Source: Nematopogon swammerdamellus
Taxonomy: Eukaryota; Arthropoda; Insecta; Lepidoptera; Adelidae
Length of the DNA stretch: 64,000 nucleotides
NCBI GenBank assembly: GCA_946902875.1
Contig: OX336348.1
Location: 16,455,741 to 16,519,740, forward strand
Direction: 5' to 3'
Made by a program: the position numbers and the translations under genes. Below are positions 52,831 through 62,617 of this stretch, in pieces; positions within the stretch are counted from its first letter, which is position 1, and each line of letters begins with the position of its first letter. The notes beneath the pieces are model-generated. The model saw only the letters and a program-made list of their open reading frames with translations, was not told the DNA's origin and searched no databases.

Positions 52831-53034
52831 CTGGTGAGTTTAGAAACAAGGATTTGAACAAACATGTGATTTCAGCAGGGCTTAAGGTTGGAATATAGAC
52901 TCTTCGTAGGTCTAGGACATTTTACACAACATATTTCTATAGAACCTGACCCATTTCTCCCGACATCACTTGCTGCATCCGTGATGAGGGCCTATCATAT
53001 TTCCAAACCCCTCGGTTTTAGAAATCGAACGAAC

Positions 53035-53174
53035 CTCTGTGTCATCTTTCTTCCATTTCCGGAACCACTGCACCGTGGGCGCTGGTTCTCCCTTCACATT
53101 CACGTTGAAGAAGATAGGCCTGCCCTGGCGTACCACGACCGGCTTGAGGTTCGTGCGGTCGATGCGAGGTTTTG
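53035..53174 (-). CDS. Twitchin/projectin-type exon 1, cassette 3 (Ig N-half)
   Basis: 140 bp, KPRIDRTNLKPVVVRQGRPI, then the conserved NVNVKGEPAPTVQW core and RKWKKDDTE before GAG|GTTCGT. VVV replaces FAV of copy 2, and this is closer to the usual Ig sequence of the family. Confidence 0.87.
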
Positions 53175-54139
53175 CTGGAATTTACATCGTCATCATAGTA
53201 GTTAGCAATGTCATCATTAACATTATCATCAGGATCACAATAATGATAACATCATTATCATTATTTTCAACACTATTAAGGCAATCATCATTGTCAACAT
53301 CAGAAACATCCTCGTTAAGTTCAACACCATCAAGATTAGCACCTTCTAGAGCATCAATATATCAGCCTCCAGCGGTCAAGCGGTCACCCATCCAAGCACA
53401 GACCGTGCCCAGGTGTGCTTATGATTACGACCAACAGTCGATCGATCGCACCACTGAGCTTCCGAGGTTGACAAAAAGAGTCTTGGCGCATCATCTCTTT
53501 GACGCTTAGACCAATTTGTCTTTTTAAGAGTTTTAAGAGTTTTCATCCATTTTTAGGGTTCCGTACCTCAAAGAAGAAAAAGAACGGAACACTTATAGGA
53601 TCACTTTGTTGTCCGTTTCTCTGTCTGTCTGGCTGGCTGGTTGTTTGTCTGTCTGTCTGTCTGTGAAGACCTTTTTCCTCAGGAACGGGTAGAGGTATCA
53701 AGTTTAAATTAATATCAAATACTAAGGTCTAGGTTTCCTCGGAGGTGTAAAAAACTTACGCTTCTAAGTCAACACAATCACTAGATACGGCCATTTAAGT
53801 CACATATTTTGCTATTGGCAAATCAAATCAATACCTATAGAGTACTTCCCGTTAACCTAGGATCATGAAATTTCGTAAGAAGCAAGGTCTCACAAGCCAC
53901 AGCACAAAGAAAGGGAAAAATCCGAAAATTGTAAAGGAGAATGCCTTTCCGTCCATACATTGCCGGCCCACATTAAAATATTTTTGTGCTACAATGATTT
54001 TTATCACATACGATAGATTTTAATTCCTACTTCATAAATCACAGTAGTTTTTTCCTATATGGCAGTAATTTAGTTATTCCTTGTTAAAATGTTTATAACT
54101 TGCAATAGAATGTTGAATACATCTATCTATCTTTCTTCT
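53175..54139. other. Cassette-unit intron and dispersed repeat
   Basis: Up to 53815 this matches 49206-50185 without the retroposon. 53816-54139 is AT-rich and unassigned. Confidence 0.7.
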
Positions 54140-54554
54140 ATACTTATAAAATTGTTTGTCCTGACTCACTGATCTATCAACGCACAGCCAAAACTACTAA
54201 GTCTAGAAAGCTGAAATTTAGAATATAGGTTAAGTTCATAACGTAAGCATCCGCTAAAAAAGGATTTTTGGAAATTTCAACTTTAAGGGGGGGAAATGGG
54301 GGGACGAGTTTGTATGAAAGTCTTTGTTATTTGAAGTTAGAAACATGAAAATTTGAATTACAGCTACTGAGAATAAATCAATAATGACGTGTTTCAGGGT
54401 TTTTAAATTTTCACATTTTAAGGGGGGGGCGAAAGTTTGTATGGGAGTATCGGTTTTTTTAAAGGTAGGAACTTGAAAATCATAATTATAGCTATTCATC
54501 ATAAATAAATAAAGACGTGTTTCGAATTTTCACATTTTAATGGGGGGAAACGGG
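54140..54554. repeat. G-tract dispersed repeat, left part
   Basis: Two to three diverged units with TTTTCACATTTTAA(G)GGGGGG, GTTTGTATG and AAGGTAGGAACTTGAAAATC. They continue at 55015 after the Penelope-like insertion. 54140-54300 is an inverted relative of 29450-29660. Confidence 0.75.
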
Positions 54555-55014
54555 AACGAAATCATTGGATTAGATTCGATCAGGTTAAGATTCTCGCAAC
54601 CGAAAAACGACATCTGCCGCGTATTGTCCGTGAGTCGATAGAAATTGCTAAACACGACAACTTCAACCGCGAAGATTCTTTCAAGATCTCGCCGATATGG
54701 AAGCCGGTACTGGCAACACTGCAGTCAACACAGAACCGAAGCGACGATTTCCGAGAGCTAGACACCGTCAGCAATTTCTGTAGGTCCGAAGAGGCAAGGA
54801 ACGCAGCGAATCCTGAAATCATACCTACCCACCACTACAATTTGAGAAGCAGGCGGGCTCCTGTCAGTGACGTGCTGGCTGCCCGAGGAGCTAGCACGTC
54901 CTCTTGAGAACGGGTCCCATAGAGGACTCGAAACGTCGAGTTGCAGCGATGCGCTCGCCATAATCGCACCGGTAAGTCGATATCATTAATTAATATGAGT
55001 GACGGTGCGGGACT
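54555..55014 (+). mobile_element. Penelope-like element 3' fragment
   Basis: Coding tail plus about 105 bp of 3' sequence, inserted into the G-tract repeat between GGGGAAACGGG on the left and GGAAACGGGGG on the right, a probable target duplication of about 9 bp. The stop is followed by a GACTCGAAACGTCGAGT stem. Confidence 0.65.
54557..54907 (+). pseudogene. C-terminus of a GIY-YIG Penelope-like protein
   Basis: An open frame without a start codon: HWIRFDQVKILATEKRHLPR, IVRESIEIAKHDNFNRED, SFKISPIWKPVL, then a variable tail ending HHYNLRSRRAPVSDVLAARG before TGA 54905. The pattern ...ILA...REAIEI.KH...NR(E/D)(D/E)...K(L/I)...W.P is the conserved end downstream of the GIY-YIG endonuclease in Penelope-like retroelements. 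The endonuclease and RT themselves are missing, so this is a 5'-truncated remnant. A shadow frame on the other strand hides it. Confidence 0.72.
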
Positions 55015-55305
55015 GGAAACGGGGGGTTAAAGATTGAATGGGAGTATAGGTTTTTTTAAAGGTAGGAACTTGAAAATCATACATATACCTATTCATAATA
55101 AATAAGTGTTTCGGGGATTTTGAATTTTCACATTTTAAGTGGGGGGAGGGGAAACGGGGGGCGAAAGGTTGTATGGAAGTATCGTTTTTTTTAAAGGTAG
55201 AAACTTGAAAATCATAATTATAGCTATTCATCATAAATAAATAATCAAGTGTTTCTGGGTATTTGGATTTTCACATTTTAAGGACGGGGGGGGGGGGGGG
55301 TGACA
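55015..55305. repeat. G-tract dispersed repeat, right part
   Basis: Continuation of the 54140 repeat, ending in a run of about 16 G at 55287. Confidence 0.75.
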
Positions 55306-55319
55306 GTAGCATCGCCCTA

Positions 55320-56100
55320 TGCTACTTACTTTCTACGAGAAGGTTTATAGTCTTCCTGAACGCAGCTCGGCCTACGTACTTTCTTAGAAAAGGTTTATCG
55401 TCTTCCTAAACGCAGCTCGCCCTCCGGCCTCGCCCTTTGTTACTTACTGTCTTCGAGAAGGTTTATCGACTTCCTGACCGCAGCTAAAGGTTTATCGTTT
55501 TCCTCAACGCAGCTCGGCCTTCTGCCTCGCCCTTTGTTACTTACGTTCTTCGAAAAGGTTTATACTCTTCCTGAACGCAACGCGGCCTTCCGCCTCGCCC
55601 TTAGTTACTTACTTTCTTAGAGAAGGTTTATCCTCTTCCGGAACTTAGCTCGGCCTTCGGCCTCGCCCTTAATTACTTCCTTTCTTAGAAAAGGTGTATC
55701 GTCTTACTGAACGCAGCTCGGCCTTCGGCCTCACCCTTTGTTACTTACTTTCTTCGAGAAGCTTTATAGTCTTCCTTAACGCAGCTCGGCCTTCGGCCTC
55801 GCCCTTTGTTACTTACTTTCTTCGAGAAGGTGTATCGTCTTCCGGAACGCAGCTCGGCCTTTGGCCTCGCCCTCAGTTTACTTTCTTCGTGAAGATTTAT
55901 GGTCTTCCTGAACGCAGCTCGGCCTTCGGCCTCGCCCTTAGTTACTTTCATTGAGAAAGAGTGTCGTTTACGTGAAGGCAACTCCGCCTTCGGCCTCGCG
56001 TTCAGTTACTCACTTTCTTCGAGGCGGTTTATCGTTTAACTAAACCCTTCTCGGCCGCCGGCCTCACCCCTATACTTACTCCTTTAAAATACTAATTTCA
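55320..56100 (-). repeat. 68-bp tandem array C, about eleven units
   Basis: Same orientation and several identical unit variants as array B (for example CTGAACGCAACGCGGCCTTC), supporting their origin by segmental duplication of the cassette unit. Some units are truncated. Confidence 0.92.
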
Positions 56101-56128
56101 CGCGAGCGAAGCCGCGGGCAACAGCTAG
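56085..56128 (+). other. Helitron-like 3' terminus
   Basis: CACGCGAGCGAAGCCGCGGG gives a short GC hairpin, followed by CAACAG and CTAG at 56125-56128, then T. This is the CTRR-T arrangement of Helitron 3' ends. The same end in reverse is at 25351. Confidence 0.5.
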
Positions 56129-56249
56129 TAGCTCTAATAAAAATAAAACCCAAATGTCGATAGTTGTCAAAGACAAACTAGTCATGTGCGCTATCAACCA
56201 TTTTTACCCGACTGCGCGACGCAAAGGAGGGTAATGTGTTTATCAGCCT

Positions 56250-56300
56250 ATGTATGTATGTATGTATGTATGTATGTATGTATGTATGTATGTATGTATG
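56250..56300. repeat. (TATG)n microsatellite
   Basis: Pure tetranucleotide tract near the left end of the composite element, mirror image of 9212-9254. Confidence 0.95.
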
Positions 56301-56881
56301 TTTGTTCCTTTGTGGCACGCTAGAGACCAAACGCGTGGGCCGATTGTGATGATTCTTACGTCAATCGATTTGTCTTAATCTTGCGAGTGTCACTAAAGAC
56401 ATGACAGTAATGAAAATTCAATATGGCGACAACTAGGTGCCATATTGTGAAAAAGAAAAAAAATAAAGTTGACTAACTATGTTAAGTGGGGTATCGTTGA
56501 ATAGGTATTTGAAAATGATCTTTAGGTTTCTCTTACCATTTTTCATTTCGAGTGACTATTTAGGATCTATAACGATTTAAAGTTGGTTAGCAACCATTCT
56601 CACTTAACTTTTAGTAGAGCTGTGATAAAGTTCTTATTATTATACAGGGTGTTCGGCACATCGACCGACAAAATTTTTTTTGTAGGTAAGTGGGGTCATT
56701 TGCAATGTTTTGACACATCATACCTTTTGTCAGGTATCACGTGGTATCAAGATACGATTTTTTTTTCTTTATTTTTGAAAATTACAAAAATCCCAGTTTT
56801 AAACCCTTGTTTATGATTGTATCAGCACGAAATAAAATTTATTGGATTTACAATGTATCCTTCTTCTAGAAAAAATATCAC

Positions 56882-57253
56882 TTACATACATAGCGTCACG
56901 CCTGTTTCCCGGTGGGGTAGACAGAGACAACGGATCTCCACGTGCCACGATCCTGCCTGACACACCTCGGCCGCCTCTTCCGCTCCCATAATGTTCTTTA
57001 TGCATGCTCGTCGGTTACGGGTACTACGCACTTGACCCTTTTTGAGCACATACCCGATCTGGTCCAGGTACGTGCGTCTAGGGCGACCCTTCCCGACTCT
57101 TTCACTCACATTTGCTTCATAAATGTTTTTCGTTAGTCTCCTATCATCCATTCTTCCAACATGACCGAACCACCGAAGCATCCCTTTCTCAATCCTTTCA
57201 TCTCTCATTTTTTGTAGGTAAGTGGGGTCATTTGTAACGTTTTGACCCAACAT
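56882..57253 (-). pseudogene. RTE-type LINE C-terminal fragment, second copy
   Basis: Nearly identical to the fragment at 8262-8633 ([10 protein letters not shown] for [10 protein letters not shown]). The frame is open in both copies, but no RT core is attached. It is held inside the composite element. Confidence 0.8.
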
Positions 57254-58390
57254 ACCTTTTGTCAGGTGTCACGTGGTATCGAGATACGATTTTTTTTTCT
57301 TTATTTTTGAAAATTACCAAAATCCCAGCTTTAGACCCTTGTAACTTTATGGTCATGTTTGTATCAGCACGAAATAAAATTTATTGAATTTTACGATGTA
57401 TCCTTTTCTTAGAAAAAAAAAAAATTGGTTGTCTGTAAAGTCGATTTACGGACGACAGTTTTACGTTATAACGTTATAAAGTGGTAAGACTACTTTAAAT
57501 TTCGCTGCCCTGGTACTTTAGACATGAATATTCTAAATTTGAAATATTTTCCGACCGGCCAAATGCGCTTAATATATTATGGTACGAGTAACCTCCTTTT
57601 AATTTCGGCTGCCCTGGTACTTTAGAACCAGAGAGATAAATGTGTACAAGCCGACGCTTGGGCCGATTGTGCCTCTATATCGCTGGTTACGCGCTCTCGC
57701 TTGCACACACAGGCTCAGATGGAACGTGACACTTTTTCGTGCGTGCAGCCGGTGTTCATCAATTTATAAGACGTGACGTTATCACGTCAAAAGTTTGTTA
57801 GTTTACGCCCTTTCCAAAGGTATACCACATTTTATACAAATCATTCACTATGTGATCAAAATTAGAGATAATTTGCAAGAGTCTAAACATTAATATTGGA
57901 GAATTGAACAAAGTGCCCGCGCGACCGGTACATGGTCTAAATTTGAAAATGCTCGGGAAAACGCTCTCAGTACGGGAAGCGACCACCGATAAGTAAGTGG
58001 CCCTGTTACAAAGTGCCCGTGTTGTCGTTCTATTCTGGTCTATGTCCCTAATTTTGACCACATAGTGAATTATTTGTGTGACATTTGGTATACCGTTGGA
58101 AAGGGCGTAAATTAGCAAACTTTTTAAAAGAAAATGAAGCTCTCAATTGCTGTCAGTCTTTTTTTAAATGAATTAAGAAATTAAGATTCTGTCATATTTT
58201 TACTCGTTCTCGGGACTTTCGAAGGTCATAAGTCCTTTTCATTGCATTAACTTCATCAAATGATATTTTTTCTGGAAGAAGAATACATTGTAAAATCCAA
58301 TAAATTTTTTTTCGTGCTGATACAATCATAAACGAAAAAGTTACAAACTAAAAAGTGTAAAATAAAAAAAGTTTATTTAAAAATAAAAAA

Positions 58391-58791
58391 ACCCGACTGC
58401 GTAAAAAATTTACTTTAAATAAAAACTGAAAAGAAAAAAACAAGTCCAGTAGTCTAGAACTCTGTTAAGTAATATTGACTAACTACACCATTGAAAAATA
58501 GTTTCATGATCTATACACACATATAATAAAACAAATAGTAAACTCTAATGCGGAACATAGCGACTTTAACAGTCGGGACCCATTATTGGGAAAATTTCAA
58601 TGGGTCCCGACTGTTAAAGTCGCTATGTACGCATTAGAGTTTATTATTTGTTTTATTATATGTGTGTATAGATCGTGAAACTATTTTTCAATGGTGTAGT
58701 TAGTCAATATTACTTAACAGAGTTCTAGACTACTGGACTTGTTTTTTTCTTTTCAGTTTTTATTTAAAGTAAATTTTTTACGCAGTCGGGT
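58391..58791. mobile_element. 401-bp foldback MITE, complete
   Basis: Begins ACCCGACTGCGTAAAAAATT and ends with the reverse complement. The arms match over nearly their full length and meet near 58590 at GGGACCCATTATTGGG. It shares its first 11 bases with the outer left end of the composite element. Confidence 0.92.
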
Positions 58792-58799
58792 TTTTTTTT

Positions 58800-59626
58800 A
58801 TAACCGTGATCTAAGCGATACCTGTATTTACTACCGATATTGATATGCGTAGCCAAATATCAGTATCAAAACCGCATTACTCACGCTCTCTCTCAACGCT
58901 CTGCGCTCGTTTCTTGTCGTCAGTAACCACCGACCAGTAACGGTTGGACTCGGTCGACAGACACGGTGTAGCTAGCAGCACCGGCTGCTAATAACTAACT
59001 AACTGACATTGCTCGCTAATAGCGAATCGCTAGCTAATATTCACATGTTCCTTTCTTGCATTTGAGGATTACTGGGGGATATTTCTTAAAGAGAGAGGGA
59101 AAGCATAATTTGCCTGGAATAACAGCGTATGCCAGGCAGGCTGACAGACAACTGATAACCGACAATAATTATGCATTTCCTTTCTCTTTAACTAAGTCCC
59201 CAAATGCAAGAAAGAGAACGTGCAAAACGCTATTAGCGAGCAATAGCTGTTCTTTCTAGTTTCACAAAATAAATCTTTTCATGGAAAAATAACCTTTATC
59301 ATAAAATCAATAAGGTCGTATTTGGGTTGGTAGGCTTAGATAATATTTACAAAATATCTAACGCCGCGGGAAACAACAAGAACAGTTGTCGGTTAGTTAG
59401 TTATTAGCAGCTCGTGCTGCTAGCTCCACCGTGTCTGTCGACCGAGTCCAACCGTTACTGGTATGTGGTTACTGGCGACAACAAACGAACGCAGAACGTT
59501 GAGCGAGAGCGTTAGTGATGCGGTTTTGATACCGATATTTCGCAACGGATATCAATATCGGTATTGAAAACAGATATCGATTAGATCGCGGTTACCAAAA
59601 ATGGTTGATAACGCACATGACTAAAT
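58800..59626. mobile_element. Foldback element, cassette-4 copy
   Basis: Same element as 50979-51829. Its outermost left tip is at 56179-56205, split off by the composite element. The right end is GGTTGATAACGCACATGACT. Confidence 0.87.
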
Positions 59627-60096
59627 AGGGATACGCCTGTACTCACTCTCCCTCCTGACATTTATTTCCGTCATGCAAGAAGTCATGCGTCATATTCATA
59701 TACCACACTACGTTCTATCAACTAACTTTTGGAACGGGCGCATTCTCCATCTTTGTCTCTCCTTCGAAAGTGACAAAGACAGAACAGCGCTAGTGCGCTT
59801 AGGACATGTGAAAGGGGGGACTACTTTGTATTGTCAGTTATTAGATTGTTCAAATTATTCAAATCAATACTGCACGTAATCATGCATACCTTTTCAACTG
59901 CAAATAGTTTTATAAAAATCCTCATATTTTAAACTATTATTTCAAACACATTTTATTGTGACAAAAAAACATTTTTATGTGGGCCGAGATTCGGCATTCT
60001 CCTTTACCCGTAAAATGTAGTAAAACGTTTTGTGTGTCAGTCGGTCAAGTATCGTACGTGGGCTCTTCGAGAAAAAATTATTACCATCCAACTCAC

Positions 60097-60294
60097 CATA
60101 GGTCTTAATAGATTTATCGGTCTTCAGCGGTTCTGATTCTCCAATTTCATTGACGGCCTTCACCCTGAACTCATAATTTTCTCCCCCTTTGAGTCCACCG
60201 ACGTCTATCTTCATGTCGTTGGTCTTGTTGACTAGTACCCAGAGACCAATGGTCTTATTCAGCTTTTGTACTACGTACCCTGTCACTGGCTTGC
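60097..60294 (-). CDS. Twitchin/projectin-type exon 3, cassette 4 (FN3 C-half)
   Basis: 198 bp. The protein is the same as cassette 3 over GKPVTGYVVQKLNKTIGLWV to DKSIKTY. Acceptor CCACAG, donor G|GTGAGT, phase 1 out. The flanking intron is the full-length form. In minus-strand order this is the most upstream cassette in the window. Confidence 0.88.
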
Positions 60295-60512
60295 CTGTGG
60301 ACATAATAGTTGAAGAATCAGTATTGTCAAGTGGTAGTGGTCGGAAACCACCTTCGCAGCAAGGATTTCTTTAAGATATTTCATTGATAGATAGCAAATT
60401 GCAAAGACACACTTGCAAAGAAAGGAATATATGGGCCCTTTGGCACTGTCAGTATGGAACGCTAAGATTTTCCGTAATGCTTCAAAGTCCTCATATTACC
60501 ATCAGATCTCAC

Positions 60513-60750
60513 CTCCATCATCCTCAGGTTTCTTCCAGCTCAGCTTGCAGCCACTCTCAGTGACATCAGCCACGTTAAGAGGACCACCGGGTTCGCCAGG
60601 AGCAGAGAGGACAGTGATCTCGACTTCAGCCTCATCGATGCCATATTGATTGGTTGCCAGGATGCGATAAGTACCGGTGTCGGCGCGAACACACTTTGTG
60701 ATGTTCAGCTTGGTGTTATGGTCCACGTTGAAAACGCCGGTCACGTTCAC
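60513..60750 (-). CDS. Twitchin/projectin-type exon 2, cassette 4 (Ig C-half plus FN3 start)
   Basis: 238 bp, VNVTGVFNVDHNTKLNITKC, VRADTGTYRILATNQYGIDE, then SAPGEPGGPLNVADVT and GCKLSWKKPEDDGG. Acceptor CACCAG, donor G|GTGAGA. It differs from cassette 3 at a handful of positions (Cys for Ser, Gln for Leu, Ile for Thr). Confidence 0.88.
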
Positions 60751-60954
60751 CTGGTGAGTTTAGAAACAAGGATTTGAACAAACATGTGATTTCAGCAGGG
60801 CTTAAGGTTGGAATATAGACTCTTCGTAGGTCTAGGACATTTTACATAGCATATTTCTATAGAACCTGACCCATTTCTCCCGACATCACTTGCTGCATCC
60901 GTGATGAGGGCCTATCATATTTCCAAACCCCTAGGTTTTAGAAATGGAACGAAC

Positions 60955-61094
60955 CTCTGCCTCTTCTTTTTTCCATTTCCGGAACCACTGCACCGTGGGC
61001 GCTGGTTCTCCCTTCACATTCACGTTGAAGAAGATAGGCTCGCCCTGACGAACCACGAGCGGCTTGAGATTCGTGCGGTCGATGCGTGGTTTTA
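60955..61094 (-). CDS. Twitchin/projectin-type exon 1, cassette 4 (Ig N-half)
   Basis: 140 bp, KPRIDRTNLKPLVVRQGEPI, then NVNVKGEPAPTVQW and RKWKKEEAE, donor GAG|GTTCGT. It is the most divergent of copies 2-4 at its donor end, but all changes keep the frame. Confidence 0.87.
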
Positions 61095-61271
61095 CTGGAA
61101 TTTACATCGTCGTCATAGTAGTTAGCAATGTCATCATTAACATTATTATCAGGATCACAATAATGATAACATCATTATCATTCTTTTTAACACTATTAAG
61201 GCAATCATCATTGTCAACATCAGAAACATCCTCGTTAAGTTCAATACCATCAAGATTATCAGCTTCTAGAG
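61095..61271. other. Cassette intron, ATC-rich
   Basis: Homologous to 49206 and 53175 onward. It stops at TTCTAGAG (61264-61271), where the hAT-like end begins. Cassette 3 continues TTCTAGAGCATCAATATA. Confidence 0.75.
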
Positions 61272-61539
61272 CAGTGGTGCCCAACCGGTAGCTCGCGAGC
61301 CCCTGGTAGCCCCTGGTATCCCTTTCTTTCAGAAATTGTGAAAAACCACAGTTTTAGTTTTATTAGTATGGAATAGAAAGAATTTGATTTTTTTTACCAA
61401 CTTACACGTGTTATGTCATAATGATAATCAAGACTTTTTTGTTACTGTTATGAAACTGAATCGATTAGGCTATAAAAATCAACCACCTATTTTTTTATTT
61501 AATTAAATACATAAAACAATATTTTACATTAAAAAAAAT
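61272..61539. mobile_element. hAT-like terminal sequence
   Basis: CAGTGGTGCCCAACC is a hAT-type terminal inverted repeat start. The preceding 8 bases TTCTAGAG fit the NTCTAGAN target preference. No matching right end was found in the window and no transposase is visible. Confidence 0.6.
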
Positions 61540-62590
61540 AAAGTTTAAAAAACTGTAACCCGACTATGGAAAAAAGTAACTATTATTAAAAAAACTAAAA
61601 AAGTTTCAAAACCTTTACCATAAATAAAATAAACTAAAAAGTAAGAAACTAGATATTTGGGAGCCATGGCAGTGCTTCCTTCGGACGTTGCTATCATCGT
61701 CTTATTGGGTAAGAGCAGTCTTTTGATTTTCCTGTTTATTTAGTTTTATTGAAGTCTTCTGGCAGTTTCACATTAATAACGTTATAATTAAATTGAAATG
61801 CCGTAGTCGTGCGTTGTCGGCTATAAAAAAAATTATGCTTGATTGACGGCATCTCGTTGTTAATTTTGTGATCATGCTGAGGAAGGGGAAGAGAGGGAGT
61901 GAGGGAGTGAGGGAGTGATGGAGGGGAAGAGGGAATGAGGGAGGGAGGTAAAGATAATATTTTGCCTCGACTCATACAACAGCAATCGGCCACAATAATA
62001 TAATCCTATAACCTTTCATTTATTCATTAGAGTTACTCAGTAGTAGTAGGTAAATAACACATAATTCTGTGAAAATTTCAACTGTCGACCTATTACGGTT
62101 CTAAAGATACAGCAGTAGGACAGACAGACGGACGGACAGACAGACAGACGGCGTAGGCTTAAATATAATATTAAATATAATCCGTACGGGATACGGAAAC
62201 CTAAAGAAAAGTATTTTCGTATATTTAAAGTTAAGTAGATAATTTTTTTTATATAGCTGACAACGCACGACTACGGCATTTCAATTTAATTATAACGTTA
62301 TTAATGTGAAACTGCCAGAAGACTTCAATAAAACTAAATAAACAGGAAAATCAAAAGACTGCTCTTACCACAGATCAGAGAAGTATTATCTGTGGCTCTT
62401 ACTCAATAAGACGATGATAGCAACGTCCGAAGGGAAGCACTGCCATGGCACCCAAATATCTTGTTTCTTACTTTTTAGTTTATTTTATTTATGGTAAAGG
62501 TTTTGAAACTTTTTTAGTTTTTTTAATAATAGTTACTTTTTTCCATAGTCGGGTTACAGTTTTTTAAACTTTATTTTTTATTTCATTCTT
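61540..62590. mobile_element. Foldback element with 300-bp arms
   Basis: The left arm (GTAACCCGACTATGG, AGTTTCACATTAATAACGTT, ATGCCGTAGTCGTGCG, to about 61840) is mirrored at 62240-62580. The roughly 400-bp centre holds a GGGAGTGAGGGAGTGAGG purine tract (61880-61950) and a GACAGACGGACGG tract of the common dispersed repeat. Confidence 0.88.
62369..62394. mobile_element. 26-bp insertion with 8-bp target duplication
   Basis: Right-arm sequence GCTCTTAC (62361-62368) is followed by CACAGAT...ATCTGTG and GCTCTTAC again (62395-62402). The left arm has the site once and no insert. The 7-bp inverted ends and 8-bp duplication resemble a hAT-type excision product or minimal element. Confidence 0.8.
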
Positions 62591-62617
62591 TTTAGTAATA
62601 TTACATAAATAAAACTT

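Larger units (their letters stand above)
56206..58791 (+). mobile_element. Composite TIR element, 2586 bp
   Basis: Left end ACCCGACTGCG at 56206, right end CGCAGTCGGGT at 58791. The uninterrupted site is at 51001-51020 (CAACCATTTTTGATAACCG), so the element lies inside the left arm of the cassette-4 foldback, duplicated at a T-run. It contains the RTE fragment, the microsatellite and the 401-bp foldback at its right end. No transposase. Confidence 0.88.

Noticed and set aside
54890..55010. Functional hammerhead ribozyme after the Penelope fragment
   Set aside because: Only the GAAAC-like part is visible. The CUGAUGA core and the stem II arrangement could not be fitted.
61102..61284. Minus-strand acidic frame next to exon 1 of cassette 4
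   Set aside because: It is ATC-rich intron sequence (Asp/Asn/Ile codons). No splice sites place it between exons and copy 1 has diverged freely there.
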